Source: CAYNVS01 sp964400725 (lineage in GTDB: Bacteria; Myxococcota_A; SURF-8; CAYNVS01). From it: a DNA stretch of 59,540 bases. Made by a program: the position numbers and the translations under genes. Below the pieces are notes generated by a model, which was not told the DNA's origin, made no database searches, and saw only the letters and a list, made by a program, of their open reading frames with translations. The stretch lies in the NCBI GenBank assembly GCA_964400725.1, contig CAYNVS010000019.1:1-59540 (forward strand), given 5' to 3'. Numbering within the stretch: the first letter of the stretch is position 1; the number at the start of each line of letters is the position of its first letter. Of this stretch, positions 18,304 through 27,173 are shown piece after piece.

Positions 18304-18966
18304 CTATTGCCGCGCCTGAATAATATGACGATTTTCAATTTTTAAAACCGGCTTGTTGAGTCTTTCTTTTACTGCGTCGTCGTGCGTGGCGATAATTATC
18401 GTCGTTCCTTTGGCGTTCAATTCTTCTAATAATGATAGAACAAGCGCGGTTGCCTCCGGATCGAGGTTGCCGGTCGGCTCGTCGGCCAGCAAAAGCATAG
18501 GCTCGTGCACGGCGGCTCTGGCTATGGCGACGCGCTGCATTTCCCCTCCCGAAAGCCCTTCGGGCAGGCGGTTTCTCAAGTCGAAGAGCTCAAGTTTGCG
18601 CAAAATCGAGTTTACGCGGCTGATTGCGTCGGTCTTTTTTATGCCGAGAACCTGCGTAGTTATCAGAGCGTTTTCAAAAACCGTGCGGTGCGCCAAAAGC
18701 CTGAAATCTTGAAAGACAAAACCGACTTTGCGCCGGTAGGCGGCAAGTTTTTCCGGCGGCAGCGAATAGACGTCCTCCGACAGCGATAGAATTTTTCCTT
18801 TCTGCGGAGCAAGAGAGCCTAGAAGGCTGGTTAGAACGGTCGTTTTACCGCAGCCGGATTGACCTGAAAGAACGACGAAGCCGCCCTTCGGAACGCTGAC
18901 GTTTGCGTCTTTAATCACCGGTTCGCCCGCGCCGAAGCCGAGCGTAACGTCGAAAAAGCGTATCAT
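18304..18966 (-). CDS. ftsE: Cell division ATP-binding protein FtsE
   Basis: The protein has 220 residues, the normal FtsE length. ABC ATPase motifs are complete: Walker A GQSGCGKTT (residues 35-43), the Q-loop in GFVFQDFRLL, signature LSGGEMQRVAIARA, Walker B LLLADEPTGNLD and the switch His in IIATHDD. The NLDPE stretch and FQDFRLL are typical of FtsE and LolD-like ATPases. The adjacent ftsX gene settles the choice. Its start lies 15 bp behind the stop of the ceramidase-like gene, so it may be read from that gene's promoter; I see no separate promoter in the gap. Confidence 0.92.
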   Translation of the reverse strand: MIRFFDVTLGFGAGEPVIKDANVSVPKGGFVVLSGQSGCGKTTVLTSLLGSLAPQKGKILSLSEDVYSLPPEKLAAYRRKVGFVFQDFRLLAHRTVFENALITTQVLGIKKTDAISRVNSILRKLELFDLRNRLPEGLSGGEMQRVAIARAAVHEPMLLLADEPTGNLDPEATALVLSLLEELNAKGTTIIIATHDDAVKERLNKPVLKIENRHIIQARQ

Positions 18967-18981
18967 TACGATATTTCGCGG

Positions 18982-20397
18982 TTATTTGTCGGTCGCCTTG
19001 GGAAGCTCCTCGTTGGGTTTGCCCCACAGTTCGGCAAGAGCTTTCCATAATATCGGCGAGGTATTCGCCCCAAGCGATACGCTTTGCTCGTAATCGTAAA
19101 CATCCATCTCGAATTGAGACGGAAGCATTATGTAGCCTAACTCGTCGTTGGCGAGCCCGATTACCATTTTATGTTTTGCGTTCATCAGTTTTTCTTTAAT
19201 TCCGAAACCGATGACCGGAAAGATTTCTCCCGGAACCGTAGAAATCGCTAAATCGCCTATCGTTAGCGCATGCGCCTCCGTGCGCAAGTAAGGCGAGGCC
19301 GAACCGCTGTGGTTGTATGTCGGGCGTTCCATCGTTCCTTGCAGCACAAAACGCTGGAATTTCCAATTATCGACTGGAAGATCGAAGACCGCCTTTTTAT
19401 GCCATATTTTAGGGTTGGATATTGTCTCGCCGTTCTTAGCGAGCGCGTCCATCATCAAATCCGCAAGCTCGTAACCGAGACTTTCCGCCGCCTTAACGCG
19501 CAAATGCACGGGCATGCTTTCTTTCTCGAAGCCTATTATCGGAACGACTATTCCGCCTATGGCTCCGTTGCTGAACAACCCCGCGCCGCCTCCGCGCTGC
19601 TCGATTCTTTTGTAGAAAAAGCCGGGATAATCGCTTGAAATCATGGCGTTGGCGTCGCCTAGAAACTCTACGTGGCACGCCCAGTTGACCCAAGTGGCTA
19701 TAGGTCTGCCGTTTAAATCGGACGCCATTAGTCCCGTCGCCGTATCGTCCCAGTAACCGGGCAGGCGCCAATTGTCGCAAAAACCTTGAGGTCCTTTTAT
19801 TGATGCGGCGGAAAGAGTCGCGGGTACAGCCTTTGACTGAGCGTCGAGAATTCCCTTTTGTACGCTTTGATAAACGCGCAGCATGTAGCCGGGGTCGCGT
19901 CCGTTCTCGACCGGAAGCATGTAAAATATCGCTCTGCCCCAAATGCCCATCACGTCGGGACCTGCGTGATTGTGCGCTGACGACATTATTATTTCGTCTT
20001 TAAAATCCTTGCTGACCAGCTCCTGCATCAACGCTATATCCTGATTCATCAGGCCTACGAAATCGAATGAAACGTAAGTCAAGGCATGTTCGCCGTCGTC
20101 GATGTAAATAATTCTGCCGGTAATCGGAGAATGTATTCCGGTCGAGCGTTTGTTGGGCGCGTAGCCTGCAACCCACGTGCTAGTCGAGTTTTTAGGAGTT
20201 AAATCCACTACCGCGGAGCCGACCAGCAGCTGCGGCGATTTTTCCTTCATTCTGGCGCGGCGGAAAATATCGTATGGATAAACGGCCGGTTTGGTTAAAT
20301 AATGTTTCTCGACGCCTTTGTGTATTTTTATTTCGCACGCCGCAAGCGCCAAAACAACGGCGGCCAAAAGCCAAAAAATTATAATTTTCTTTTTCAT
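18982..20397 (-). CDS. Neutral/alkaline ceramidase-like lipoprotein
   Basis: The protein has 471 residues from the ATG at 20397, with GGAAAAGG upstream; an in-frame codon 19 residues earlier would spoil the signal peptide. The N-terminus is a lipoprotein signal (LALAAC, Cys21). The neutral ceramidase N-terminal domain signs are GSAVVDLTP, SPITGRIIYIDDG, YVSFDFVGL and MSSAHNHAGPD, whose His residues match the zinc site of that family, followed by NWACHVEFLG and GAIGGIVVP. Family members cleave ceramide to sphingosine and fatty acid, but many bacterial relatives have unproven substrates. It is anchored in the periplasm or at the surface. It directly precedes ftsE on the same strand. Confidence 0.78.
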   Translation of the reverse strand: MKKKIIIFWLLAAVVLALAACEIKIHKGVEKHYLTKPAVYPYDIFRRARMKEKSPQLLVGSAVVDLTPKNSTSTWVAGYAPNKRSTGIHSPITGRIIYIDDGEHALTYVSFDFVGLMNQDIALMQELVSKDFKDEIIMSSAHNHAGPDVMGIWGRAIFYMLPVENGRDPGYMLRVYQSVQKGILDAQSKAVPATLSAASIKGPQGFCDNWRLPGYWDDTATGLMASDLNGRPIATWVNWACHVEFLGDANAMISSDYPGFFYKRIEQRGGGAGLFSNGAIGGIVVPIIGFEKESMPVHLRVKAAESLGYELADLMMDALAKNGETISNPKIWHKKAVFDLPVDNWKFQRFVLQGTMERPTYNHSGSASPYLRTEAHALTIGDLAISTVPGEIFPVIGFGIKEKLMNAKHKMVIGLANDELGYIMLPSQFEMDVYDYEQSVSLGANTSPILWKALAELWGKPNEELPKATDK

Positions 20398-20731
20398 GTC
20401 TAGCCTTTTCCGTCTTTTATTTGAGGCCGTATCGTTCAACAAACGCGCAACCAATTTAATTTATATTACAATGGCTGCGAATGTCAAAATCTTGTTGGAA
20501 ATATTAAGCCATATAACTGACTCATCCCCGCTTTGTATAAAAAAAGGAGGACGCGGAGATATGCGAAGATTTTTAAAAATTAATTCCGCCGTTTTTCTTT
20601 TAATAAACCCCTCCTACCGTATGCGCCCTTCTAGACAAAAAATCATTCGCGAAAATGCGAATAAGTCAGGCTGTATAACGCTAATCGCCTTCAAACATAG
20701 AGCGAAAAAAATATCGTTTTCCCTTGTTTAA
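20398..20731. other. Gap between the ceramidase-like gene and the MaoC-like gene
   Basis: 334 bp. It must hold the minus-strand promoter of the ceramidase-ftsEX-envC unit, but I could not pick a clear one. The only coding candidate is the small plus-strand frame at 20561-20731. No terminator hairpin was seen. Confidence 0.5.
20561..20731 (+). CDS. Possible 56-residue basic small protein
   Basis: A short frame starts with ATG behind a very strong AAAAAGGAGG site (20541-20550), although the spacing of 10 bp is long. The product is basic and begins MRRFLKINSAVFLLINPSYR, with a short hydrophobic patch and many Lys/Arg later. It ends one base before the stop of the opposing MaoC-like gene. Composition is not clearly coding and no family is recognised. 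It could be a chance frame in a leader. Confidence 0.22.
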   Translation: MRRFLKINSAVFLLINPSYRMRPSRQKIIRENANKSGCITLIAFKHRAKKISFSLV

Positions 20732-21643
20732 TTAGAGCCTTTCAATCGTTCCAACCACGTGCGGTTCGCCGTTTTTTACCGAAAAAATCTCGAAGGAAAG
20801 CGGTTTGCCTTCTTCGTATTTGCTCATGTTCGCGCCGATTTTAGCGGGCATTAATATAGGCCGTTTAAAGCTGACGTCGAGTTTGCACGGCAGTTTCTTA
20901 GCTTCCGACGGAAGAAGCGCGACGGCTTTCGCCAACGTCCACATTCCATGCGCGATCGGCCGCTTGAATCCCATCAGTTTGGCGGTGGGGCGGGTCATGT
21001 GATGAGGGTTATAGTCGCCGCTGGCTTTTGCGTAACGCCTGCCGGTGTTTTCAGGAACGTCTATGACTATCTGCGCCTCTTTCGGCTCGGACTTGCGCTT
21101 TTCGCCGGATTTCTTCGGAGCTCTCGCCCGCTCGCTGCGCGACAGGAACATAACGGTTCCCTCCCAGCATACGCCGTTTTCGTCTTTCACGTAAACGCCG
21201 CAATCGACCTCGATGCCTCGCGGCGCGGCGCGCAGCTCTTTAAGCTCGCAGTATAGACTCAATGAGGCGTCGAGCTTAATCGGTCTGTGCTGGGTTATTA
21301 TCTGCCGCACGTGAATGAGCCCCATCGGGCTTAGAGGAAAGGCCGGATGCGTTACGATTTGCCCCATCATTCCCATAAACCACGTTTCGGGAAAAGCCAT
21401 CGGCAGTTCGGAGTCGTCGCCGCATACTTCTTTAAAATACGCAAGCCTGTCCATGGGTATGGTCAATTTGGGCAGTTCCACCGTAATCAACGGGACGTCT
21501 TCGGTTCTTAATACGCCCTGCTTGCGAAACATGCTTAAGAATATTCCTTTTGCAAACATTCCGCCCATTCCCGGAAGGGATTTTAGCGTTATTGCGATTT
21601 TTTTGCCCGCGTCGGGCGTAATGATTTTAATATCTTCGCTCAT
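20732..21643 (-). CDS. MaoC/hot-dog-fold dehydratase-like protein
   Basis: The protein has 303 residues and is probably a double hot-dog protein. The C-terminal half carries the hydratase 2 motif: RRYAKASGDYNPHH, with the Asp and His of the active site, then GFKRPIAHGMWTLAKA. The N-terminal half (about 1-150) looks like a second, inactive hot-dog. MaoC-like enzymes hydrate or dehydrate acyl-CoA or acyl-ACP thioesters. The size fits the two-domain enoyl hydratases rather than short single-domain MaoC. A charged linker (about residues 170-190, Lys/Arg/Glu) joins the halves. The gene stands alone, so the acyl substrate is unknown. Confidence 0.8.
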   Translation of the reverse strand: MSEDIKIITPDAGKKIAITLKSLPGMGGMFAKGIFLSMFRKQGVLRTEDVPLITVELPKLTIPMDRLAYFKEVCGDDSELPMAFPETWFMGMMGQIVTHPAFPLSPMGLIHVRQIITQHRPIKLDASLSLYCELKELRAAPRGIEVDCGVYVKDENGVCWEGTVMFLSRSERARAPKKSGEKRKSEPKEAQIVIDVPENTGRRYAKASGDYNPHHMTRPTAKLMGFKRPIAHGMWTLAKAVALLPSEAKKLPCKLDVSFKRPILMPAKIGANMSKYEEGKPLSFEIFSVKNGEPHVVGTIERL

Positions 21644-21766
21644 GGCTGGCCTCGTCGTTAAAGGTGAATTAACCGAACCGTTACCAATGTAAAAGAATAT
21701 AGAAACATCGCGTCGTTGGCAAGAAAATATAAGGGAATATTTTACCGATGAAAAGCGGCGTAAATC

Positions 21767-22741
21767 TTAAATATAAACGACGCCGAACAAAACCGCCGAA
21801 CAGAAAAGCATGAAAATCGCGTAAACGAAAGGCAGCGAATACTCAAGGGCAATTCCTTCGCCTTCGTAGAAAAGCAGCGCGTAGCGCGTGGCGTACAAAA
21901 ACCAAAGAATGCCGATAAAAATGCCGACTGCGGGGATGACGCTTAAAATAATCGGCCCTATCGCGTAACCGCACAAAGCCACAAGTTTGCCGAACGACAT
22001 TTTTTCGTTGCCCAGCAGCCGCATGGCCAAAGCGAGAAGCGCAAACCAAAGCATAAGAAATATCGGCACGAATATCGGCGTAATTATTATAAATATTTTT
22101 ACCGCCTTCATCGGTTCGGCGAAAAGAAGACGAATGCCGTGAGGCAGCTTGGCGCCGGATTCAAGCGCGGTTGCGGCGAAATCTTTCACCACGCCGCTGT
22201 GTTTGAAAAGAAGCGCCAGATAGCCTATGTTTGCAAACACCGAAAGTATAAGCGTTATAAGCGCGAATACAAAACCGCGACCCGCTTTAAATTGCAAACC
22301 GAGCGCTCTTTCAAAAGCGCTCTTTGGATCGGAAATTATTATTGCGAGCGTGTGGAAATAATTAATCGGCATTTGAGTTTTAGATTCTTTTTCCCACGAA
22401 AAAGCCCTCCGTCTGCGCTCTATCGTCGATGAGTTCATTAATGCGGAGTCGTCCATCGGTATGGTTTCGCTTTCAAAAGAATCCAAGAAGGGGTCTCCAG
22501 TTTTGGGAGCGGATTCCTGCTGAGGACGAGTCATTGCCCGTCCTCTTTCTTCAGGGTGAGGCAGCAGTATTTTTTTAAAATGTACGTTAAGGTTTTCCGC
22601 GCTCGGCGCCGCGACGAGCTGCGCGGGTCTGCCGGAGTTTTTTTCGGGAACCAATATAAGCGCTTTGCAATACGGGCAGGGATGTTTCCCCTCGGATCTA
22701 ACCGCGAGCGTTTTTTGGCAGTTTGGACAAATCGTCAGCAT
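21767..22741 (-). CDS. Zinc-ribbon plus Yip1-like membrane protein
   Basis: The protein has 324 residues. The N-terminus is a zinc ribbon with two CxxC knuckles (CPNCQKT at residues 5-8 and CPYCKA near 22-25). A hydrophilic linker of about 100 residues follows, and the C-terminal half has five or so membrane helices of Yip1-domain type (FERALGLQFKAGRGFVFALI, GYAIGPIILSVIPAVGIFIGI as regions). Yip1-like bacterial proteins are poorly characterised integral membrane proteins. It lies 21 bp downstream of the XRE/S24 regulator, so it is likely the last gene of a dnaK-xre-yip1 transcript. A role in membrane or stress response is an inference from that context only. Confidence 0.75.
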   Translation of the reverse strand: MLTICPNCQKTLAVRSEGKHPCPYCKALILVPEKNSGRPAQLVAAPSAENLNVHFKKILLPHPEERGRAMTRPQQESAPKTGDPFLDSFESETIPMDDSALMNSSTIERRRRAFSWEKESKTQMPINYFHTLAIIISDPKSAFERALGLQFKAGRGFVFALITLILSVFANIGYLALLFKHSGVVKDFAATALESGAKLPHGIRLLFAEPMKAVKIFIIITPIFVPIFLMLWFALLALAMRLLGNEKMSFGKLVALCGYAIGPIILSVIPAVGIFIGILWFLYATRYALLFYEGEGIALEYSLPFVYAIFMLFCSAVLFGVVYI

Positions 22742-22762
22742 TGTAAAACCGTAATATTTAAC

Positions 22763-23551
22763 TTAATATTTCGCGCCGCCCTTTAGACGAACTTGCACGA
22801 TTTTATAATAAAAACTCATAGCTTGGGGGCTGTTAAGTATTATCGGCTCGTACGAGGCGTTGATTGATTCCAAAACGATGTAGCCGGATGCAAAACGAAT
22901 TCTTTTCGCCATTATTTCCTCGGTCTCGACGAGCCGCAAAACAACGTAATCGCCGTTGCGCGTTTCCGCCTTAGGCGAAACAATAACTACGTCTCCTTCT
23001 TCAAAGCGCGGCGTCATACTGTCGCCTTTAATCTCGAAGGCGACCGCCTGCGGGTCGTAAATATCAGCGGGGCGGGGAATTCTGTACATACCCATTCCTT
23101 TAGAATAAGCGTCCGGGTCCCATGCGGACTTGCCGGCGCCGGCTTCGGCGTAAGTAAGAACGGGTATCGTGTCGTAATCGTACTCGCGGCCGTCAACCGA
23201 CATAAACCGCGATTCGGCTTTCGCCGACGCGGGCGATTGCGACGGGATTTTCTTCGCTTCCGCCCCGTATTTCTCAAAGAAAACTTCCTGAAGGTAATTT
23301 TTTAACAACGGATTTTTTTCCGTTTCCCACGAAATCAGAAGGGCGAGTTTCTCCTGTTCTTCGCCAAGTATATTCGCCAGTTCGGGGAGTAATTTTTTAC
23401 TTGGAGCCCGCGAGCCGTGAATTATCTGGGAAAGATAAGTTACGGAGATATTAAGCCTCGCGGCAAGCTCGCGCTGAGAAACGCCGTTGCGCCTCAGATA
23501 TTTCTGCAATATAATCCCGAAACTTTCAAGCCGATCGCCGATGAGATTCAT
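22763..23551 (-). CDS. XRE-S24 (LexA/CI-like) transcriptional regulator
   Basis: The protein has 262 residues. A helix-turn-helix domain occupies about residues 12-65 (GVSQRELAARLNISVTYLSQ). The C-terminal S24 peptidase-like domain shows IPVLTYAEAGAG with a possible Ala137-Gly138 cleavage site, KGDSMTPRFEEGD with catalytic Ser178, and EIMAKRI with Lys216. That is the arrangement of repressors that cut themselves when RecA is activated, such as LexA and lambda CI. It starts 6 bp after the dnaK-like stop, so it is co-transcribed and may regulate its own operon. No phage genes are nearby. Whether self-cleavage really occurs cannot be told from sequence. Confidence 0.88.
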   Translation of the reverse strand: MNLIGDRLESFGIILQKYLRRNGVSQRELAARLNISVTYLSQIIHGSRAPSKKLLPELANILGEEQEKLALLISWETEKNPLLKNYLQEVFFEKYGAEAKKIPSQSPASAKAESRFMSVDGREYDYDTIPVLTYAEAGAGKSAWDPDAYSKGMGMYRIPRPADIYDPQAVAFEIKGDSMTPRFEEGDVVIVSPKAETRNGDYVVLRLVETEEIMAKRIRFASGYIVLESINASYEPIILNSPQAMSFYYKIVQVRLKGGAKY

Positions 23552-23557
23552 ATGCGG

Positions 23558-25399
23558 TTAATCCTGTCCGGACTTGACTATAACGTCGTGGACTTTATCG
23601 AGTTGAAGCTGGAGCTTAACGAGTTTTTCGTAATCGGCGTTTGTATTATTCAACGCGTTCTTTACCTCGTCGATAAGCGCGTAAATCTTCCGCAGAGCGT
23701 CTTCTTTGTTGGGTTTGGAGCTGTTCAGCAGTTTCTTTTCGATTTCGGGCATCATAACTTCGATGTCCTGAAGCGTGTTCTTCATCGTATAGATAACTTT
23801 CAACGCCTGCTCGTTCTGCTCGCGTTCGAGCATGTATTCCTGATTGTATTCAATCATTCCAGCTATTTCTCGCTGCGAAAGATAGCCGTAGGAAGAAACG
23901 GTAATCCCCTGCTCTTTCTCGGTGTCAAGGTCTTTGGCGGTAACAGTAAGCGTTCCGTCCGCGTCAACGTCGAAGAATACTTTTATCTGCGTTTCGCCTC
24001 TTGGAGCGCGCCTGATATCCGTCAGAGTGAATTCGCCAAGTTCGGAATTCTCTCCGGTCTGCTCGTCTTCGCCCTGAATAATAGATATTTTAACGTATTC
24101 CTGATAGTCGCGCTCCGTGGTGAAAATGTGCGACTTGCTTATCGGTATCGGGCTGTCTTTGGGAATTATTTCTTTGTATAAACCGCCGGTAATTTGAACG
24201 CCTAATGAGTGCGGCGTCAAATCGAGAAGAATGCTTCTGTTCTTTCCGCCTTCTTGGTCAACAAGCATGGCTCCCTGAATCGACGCGCCGATGGCCACCA
24301 CCTCGTCGGGGTTGATGTTTTTAAGAGGAGCCTGGCCGAAGAATTGATCGACCGTTTCCTGAACCTTCGGCATTCGCGTCATGCCGCCGACAAGCAGCAC
24401 CGCGTCGATGTCGCTCGTCGTCAATCCGGCGTCTTTCAAGGCCTGCCCGCATATTTCTACGCAGCGGTCGAGAAGACCGGTCGTCATGTATTCAAACTCT
24501 TTGCGGGTGAGCAGCCGCTTCAGATGCAGAGCTTCCTTGTTTTCTTTCACGGAAATGAACGGAAGGTTAATTTCGGTGTCGTGAACGCTGGAAAGAGTAA
24601 TTTTTGCCGTTTCGCTCGCCTCTTTCAACCTTTGCATCGCCATCGGGTCTTCGCGCAGATTGACGCCCGTTTCCTCCTCGAACGTGTCGATGAGCCAGTC
24701 GAGGATGGCGTTGTCGAAATCTTCTCCGCCAAGATAAGTGTCGCCGTTGCTTGTAATGACCTCGTAAACGCCCTTGCGTATTTCGAGAATAGATAAATCG
24801 AACGTTCCGCCTCCGAAGTCGAAAACCACGACTCGCTGTTCGATGTTTTTGCCGTAGCCGTAAGCCAAAGCGGCGCTAGTAGGCTCGTTGATGATGCGTA
24901 TGACGTCCAAGCCGGCTATAACGCCCGCGTCTTTTGTGGCGTGGCGCTGCGCGTCTTTGAAGTAAGCCGGAACCGTGATTACCGCTTTCTGTATCGGCTG
25001 GCCGTAAAATTCTTCCGCGACGAGCTTCAGCTCGGAAAGCACAAAAGATTGTATCTCCGGTATCGTGTAAGCGCGGTCGAGCATTTTAATGCGCGGATCG
25101 CCGTGCTCGCCGCAAACGATGTCAAAGGGCGCGGCGATTGAAAAGGCTTTCACCGCCTCCGAGTCGTACGGTCGGCCAATGAGTCTTTTCGCGCCAAAAA
25201 TCGTGTTTTTGGGGTTTGTAATGGCCTGCCTTTTAGCCGCGTGGCCTATAAGTTTTTTACCGCCGGAACCTATCGCCACAACAGAAGGCATCACCTTGTA
25301 CCCCGCCTTGTTGGGAATGACCTTAGGCACGCCGTCTATTACCATCGACACGCAGCTGTTGGTCGTCCCTAAATCTATTCCAATTACTGGAACCGGCAT
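23558..25399 (-). CDS. Hsp70 chaperone (DnaK-type)
   Basis: The protein has 613 residues. All three Hsp70 signatures are present: IDLGTTNSCVS near the start, VVFDFGGGTFDLSIL around residue 195, and AVLLVGGMTRMPKVQ around 335. The substrate-binding domain begins at LDLTPHSLGVQITGG. The C-terminal helical lid is shorter than in canonical DnaK and lacks the acidic EEVD-like or Gly-rich tail, and IGIDLGTTNS is followed by a non-standard loop. It is therefore probably a paralogue rather than the main DnaK; no grpE or dnaJ is beside it. An S24 regulator and a Yip1-like protein follow on the same strand. Hsp70s fold or remodel client proteins using ATP, and the client is unknown. Confidence 0.9.
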   Translation of the reverse strand: MPVPVIGIDLGTTNSCVSMVIDGVPKVIPNKAGYKVMPSVVAIGSGGKKLIGHAAKRQAITNPKNTIFGAKRLIGRPYDSEAVKAFSIAAPFDIVCGEHGDPRIKMLDRAYTIPEIQSFVLSELKLVAEEFYGQPIQKAVITVPAYFKDAQRHATKDAGVIAGLDVIRIINEPTSAALAYGYGKNIEQRVVVFDFGGGTFDLSILEIRKGVYEVITSNGDTYLGGEDFDNAILDWLIDTFEEETGVNLREDPMAMQRLKEASETAKITLSSVHDTEINLPFISVKENKEALHLKRLLTRKEFEYMTTGLLDRCVEICGQALKDAGLTTSDIDAVLLVGGMTRMPKVQETVDQFFGQAPLKNINPDEVVAIGASIQGAMLVDQEGGKNRSILLDLTPHSLGVQITGGLYKEIIPKDSPIPISKSHIFTTERDYQEYVKISIIQGEDEQTGENSELGEFTLTDIRRAPRGETQIKVFFDVDADGTLTVTAKDLDTEKEQGITVSSYGYLSQREIAGMIEYNQEYMLEREQNEQALKVIYTMKNTLQDIEVMMPEIEKKLLNSSKPNKEDALRKIYALIDEVKNALNNTNADYEKLVKLQLQLDKVHDVIVKSGQD

Positions 25400-25456
25400 T
25401 GCGCGCTCCTCTCGTTCAACCGCATTCGTATTCTAAATACTTCTCGTAACTTAAAA

Positions 25457-25484
25457 ATTATATCATATTTTTAACCAATAGCAA
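25457..25484 (-). promoter_or_regulatory. Candidate promoter of the Hsp70-xre-yip1 operon
   Basis: TTGCTA (25479-25484), a 16 bp spacer and a perfect TATAAT (25457-25462) on the minus strand, about 58 bp upstream of the start. It looks like an ordinary housekeeping promoter, not a sigma32 site. Confidence 0.5.
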
Positions 25485-25690
25485 ATAAAAACGGCGCATT
25501 TTCAGCTTGATTTTAATATAATCTTATCAATTAATTGGCAGCGCGAGCAAAATATCTGCAAACATATTCAAATAAAATTGAATTTATTGTCTCTTTGTTT
25601 TTTAAGTTGAAAACTGACAACTCTTCCGTTTGGATAAAAAAACGCTGAGGCGGCGGTTTTTATACAAACCGATAAAATAAGCAAAACCGT

Positions 25691-25718
25691 TTGACGCTAA
25701 AATTATTTATGGTAATTT
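25691..25718 (+). promoter_or_regulatory. Candidate promoter of the aminotransferase gene
   Basis: TTGACG (25691-25696), 16 bp and TAATTT (25713-25718), about 34 bp before the ATG. Confidence 0.4.
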
Positions 25719-25752
25719 ATTCGCGTTCAAACCGCTTGCTACGGAGATAAAC

Positions 25753-26907
25753 ATGCGCGTTTCCGACAGAATGAGCCCGATTACTTCGTTCATCGTAATG
25801 GATATATTAGAAGAAGCGCTTGCGATGCAGCGCAAGGGAACGGACGTAGTGCATCTTGAGGTCGGGGAACCGGACTTCGCGCCCCCGCCAGCGGTCGTCG
25901 AGGCGTTGAAAAAAGCGGCGGCGGACGGCAAAACGCATTACACTCATTCGTTGGGCGCATACGAGCTGCGGGAAGCGGTTGCGGCGTGGTACGAACGTTT
26001 TTACGGCGTAAAAATAAACCCTGAACGCGTAATCATAACGCCGGGAACAAGCGGAGCTTTTCTTAACGCGCTGTCGGTTCTATTAGATAAAGGAGAAAAA
26101 ATTCTTTTCTCCGATCCGGGTTATCCATGCTATCCCAACTTCGCTCGCCTGCTCGGCATCGAACCTTATCTTGCGAAAACGACGCGAGAGTCCGGTTTCG
26201 TTTTAACGCGCGACGACGTGGAAAACGGTCTGAAGGCGGGCGTAAAGGCCGTAATGGCCGCTTCCCCCGCCAACCCGACCGGCTCGATTATTCCGGAAGA
26301 TACCTTTAAATGGCTGTGCAGCCTGCCCGTTCCTTTCGTTTCCGACGAGATTTATCACGGATTGAATTACGGCGCAGAACCCGACCGCACAGCTCTGCAA
26401 TACTGCGACGAAGCGATTGTAATCAACGGACTTTCAAAGCGTATGGCCATGACGGGACTGCGAATCGGCTGGGCGATAGTTCCGCCCGAACTGATAAGAC
26501 CGTTTCAAAAGCTGAATCAAAACGTATTCATTTGCGCAGATTCAATCAGTCAAGCCGCCGCAGTCGCCGCGTTGACGGACGAGTCTTGCGACCGGTACGC
26601 CTTATACATGCGCGACGCATACCGCGAGCGCCGCCGGACGCTAATCGACGGACTCGTTCGGTTGGGTTTTAAAATTTACAACAAACCCGACGGCGCGTTT
26701 TACATTTTCGCCGACATTTCCGCTTTCGGCATGGACGGCTTCGATTTCGCCAAAAGAATGCTTCGGGATGCGGCCGTAGCCGCAACTCCCGGGGTAGATT
26801 TCGGCTCCGGCCATGTGAGAAGCTTCGCGCGCTTCGCCTACACAATAGACAACGAGCGCATAGAAGAAGGATTGAGCCGCATCGAAAAGTGGCTCGGCAG
26901 ATTGTAA
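25753..26907 (+). CDS. Class I/II pyridoxal-phosphate aminotransferase
   Basis: The protein has 384 residues with an ACGGAG site before the ATG. Fold type I motifs are LEVGEPDF near residue 37, ITPGTSGAFLNAL, ASPANPTGSIIPED, the VSDEIYHGLNY tyrosine region, and INGLSKRMAMTGLRIGW, where the Lys forms the Schiff base with PLP. A C-terminal Arg in SGHVRSFARFAYT would bind the substrate carboxylate. These features fit the aspartate/alanine-type aminotransferases (subgroup I gamma). The amino acid cannot be named from the sequence. It is monocistronic, between a divergent Hsp70 operon and a Cys-rich lipoprotein gene. Confidence 0.88.
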   Translation: MRVSDRMSPITSFIVMDILEEALAMQRKGTDVVHLEVGEPDFAPPPAVVEALKKAAADGKTHYTHSLGAYELREAVAAWYERFYGVKINPERVIITPGTSGAFLNALSVLLDKGEKILFSDPGYPCYPNFARLLGIEPYLAKTTRESGFVLTRDDVENGLKAGVKAVMAASPANPTGSIIPEDTFKWLCSLPVPFVSDEIYHGLNYGAEPDRTALQYCDEAIVINGLSKRMAMTGLRIGWAIVPPELIRPFQKLNQNVFICADSISQAAAVAALTDESCDRYALYMRDAYRERRRTLIDGLVRLGFKIYNKPDGAFYIFADISAFGMDGFDFAKRMLRDAAVAATPGVDFGSGHVRSFARFAYTIDNERIEEGLSRIEKWLGRL

Positions 26908-27124
26908 TTATTTTTAATAATATGCATCCGCCCATCTGCCTCAACATGTAAACAAAACTTTACGCTTGTAACGCCGCAACGGCGCAATTAAAAGTTGACA
27001 ATAACAAATTACGCGGGCTTTATAATTTAATAAAAACAGTAAAATTAAACGGTTAATAGCGTGGTTAAATTTGGCGCCGCGTTTGCTTTTTAAGACGACG
27101 AGCTTTGAAATTTGATATTTCACA

Positions 27125-27153
27125 TTGATTATAAGTTGAATAAATGTTCTAAT
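27125..27153 (+). promoter_or_regulatory. Candidate promoter of the Cys-rich lipoprotein gene
   Basis: TTGATT (27125-27130), 17 bp and TCTAAT (27148-27153), about 20 bp before the ATG. A second, more distant candidate is TTGACA (26995-27000), 18 bp, TTTATA (27019-27024), which would give a leader of about 145 nt. Confidence 0.4.
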
Positions 27154-27173
27154 ACCAGAGAAAGGAGTTCCGA

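Larger units (their letters stand above)
25400..25752. other. Divergent promoter region between the Hsp70 and aminotransferase genes
   Basis: 353 bp of AT-rich DNA with one good promoter on each strand (25457-25484 minus, 25691-25718 plus). No CIRCE-type inverted repeat and no convincing gene were seen. Confidence 0.6.

Noticed and set aside
22763..23551. Prophage repressor marking a phage region
   Set aside because: No integrase, terminase, capsid or lysis genes are near; the gene sits in an Hsp70 operon.
26972..26984. CGCCG-CAA-CGGCG hairpin after the aminotransferase gene
   Set aside because: Only 5 bp of stem and no T run, so not a credible terminator.
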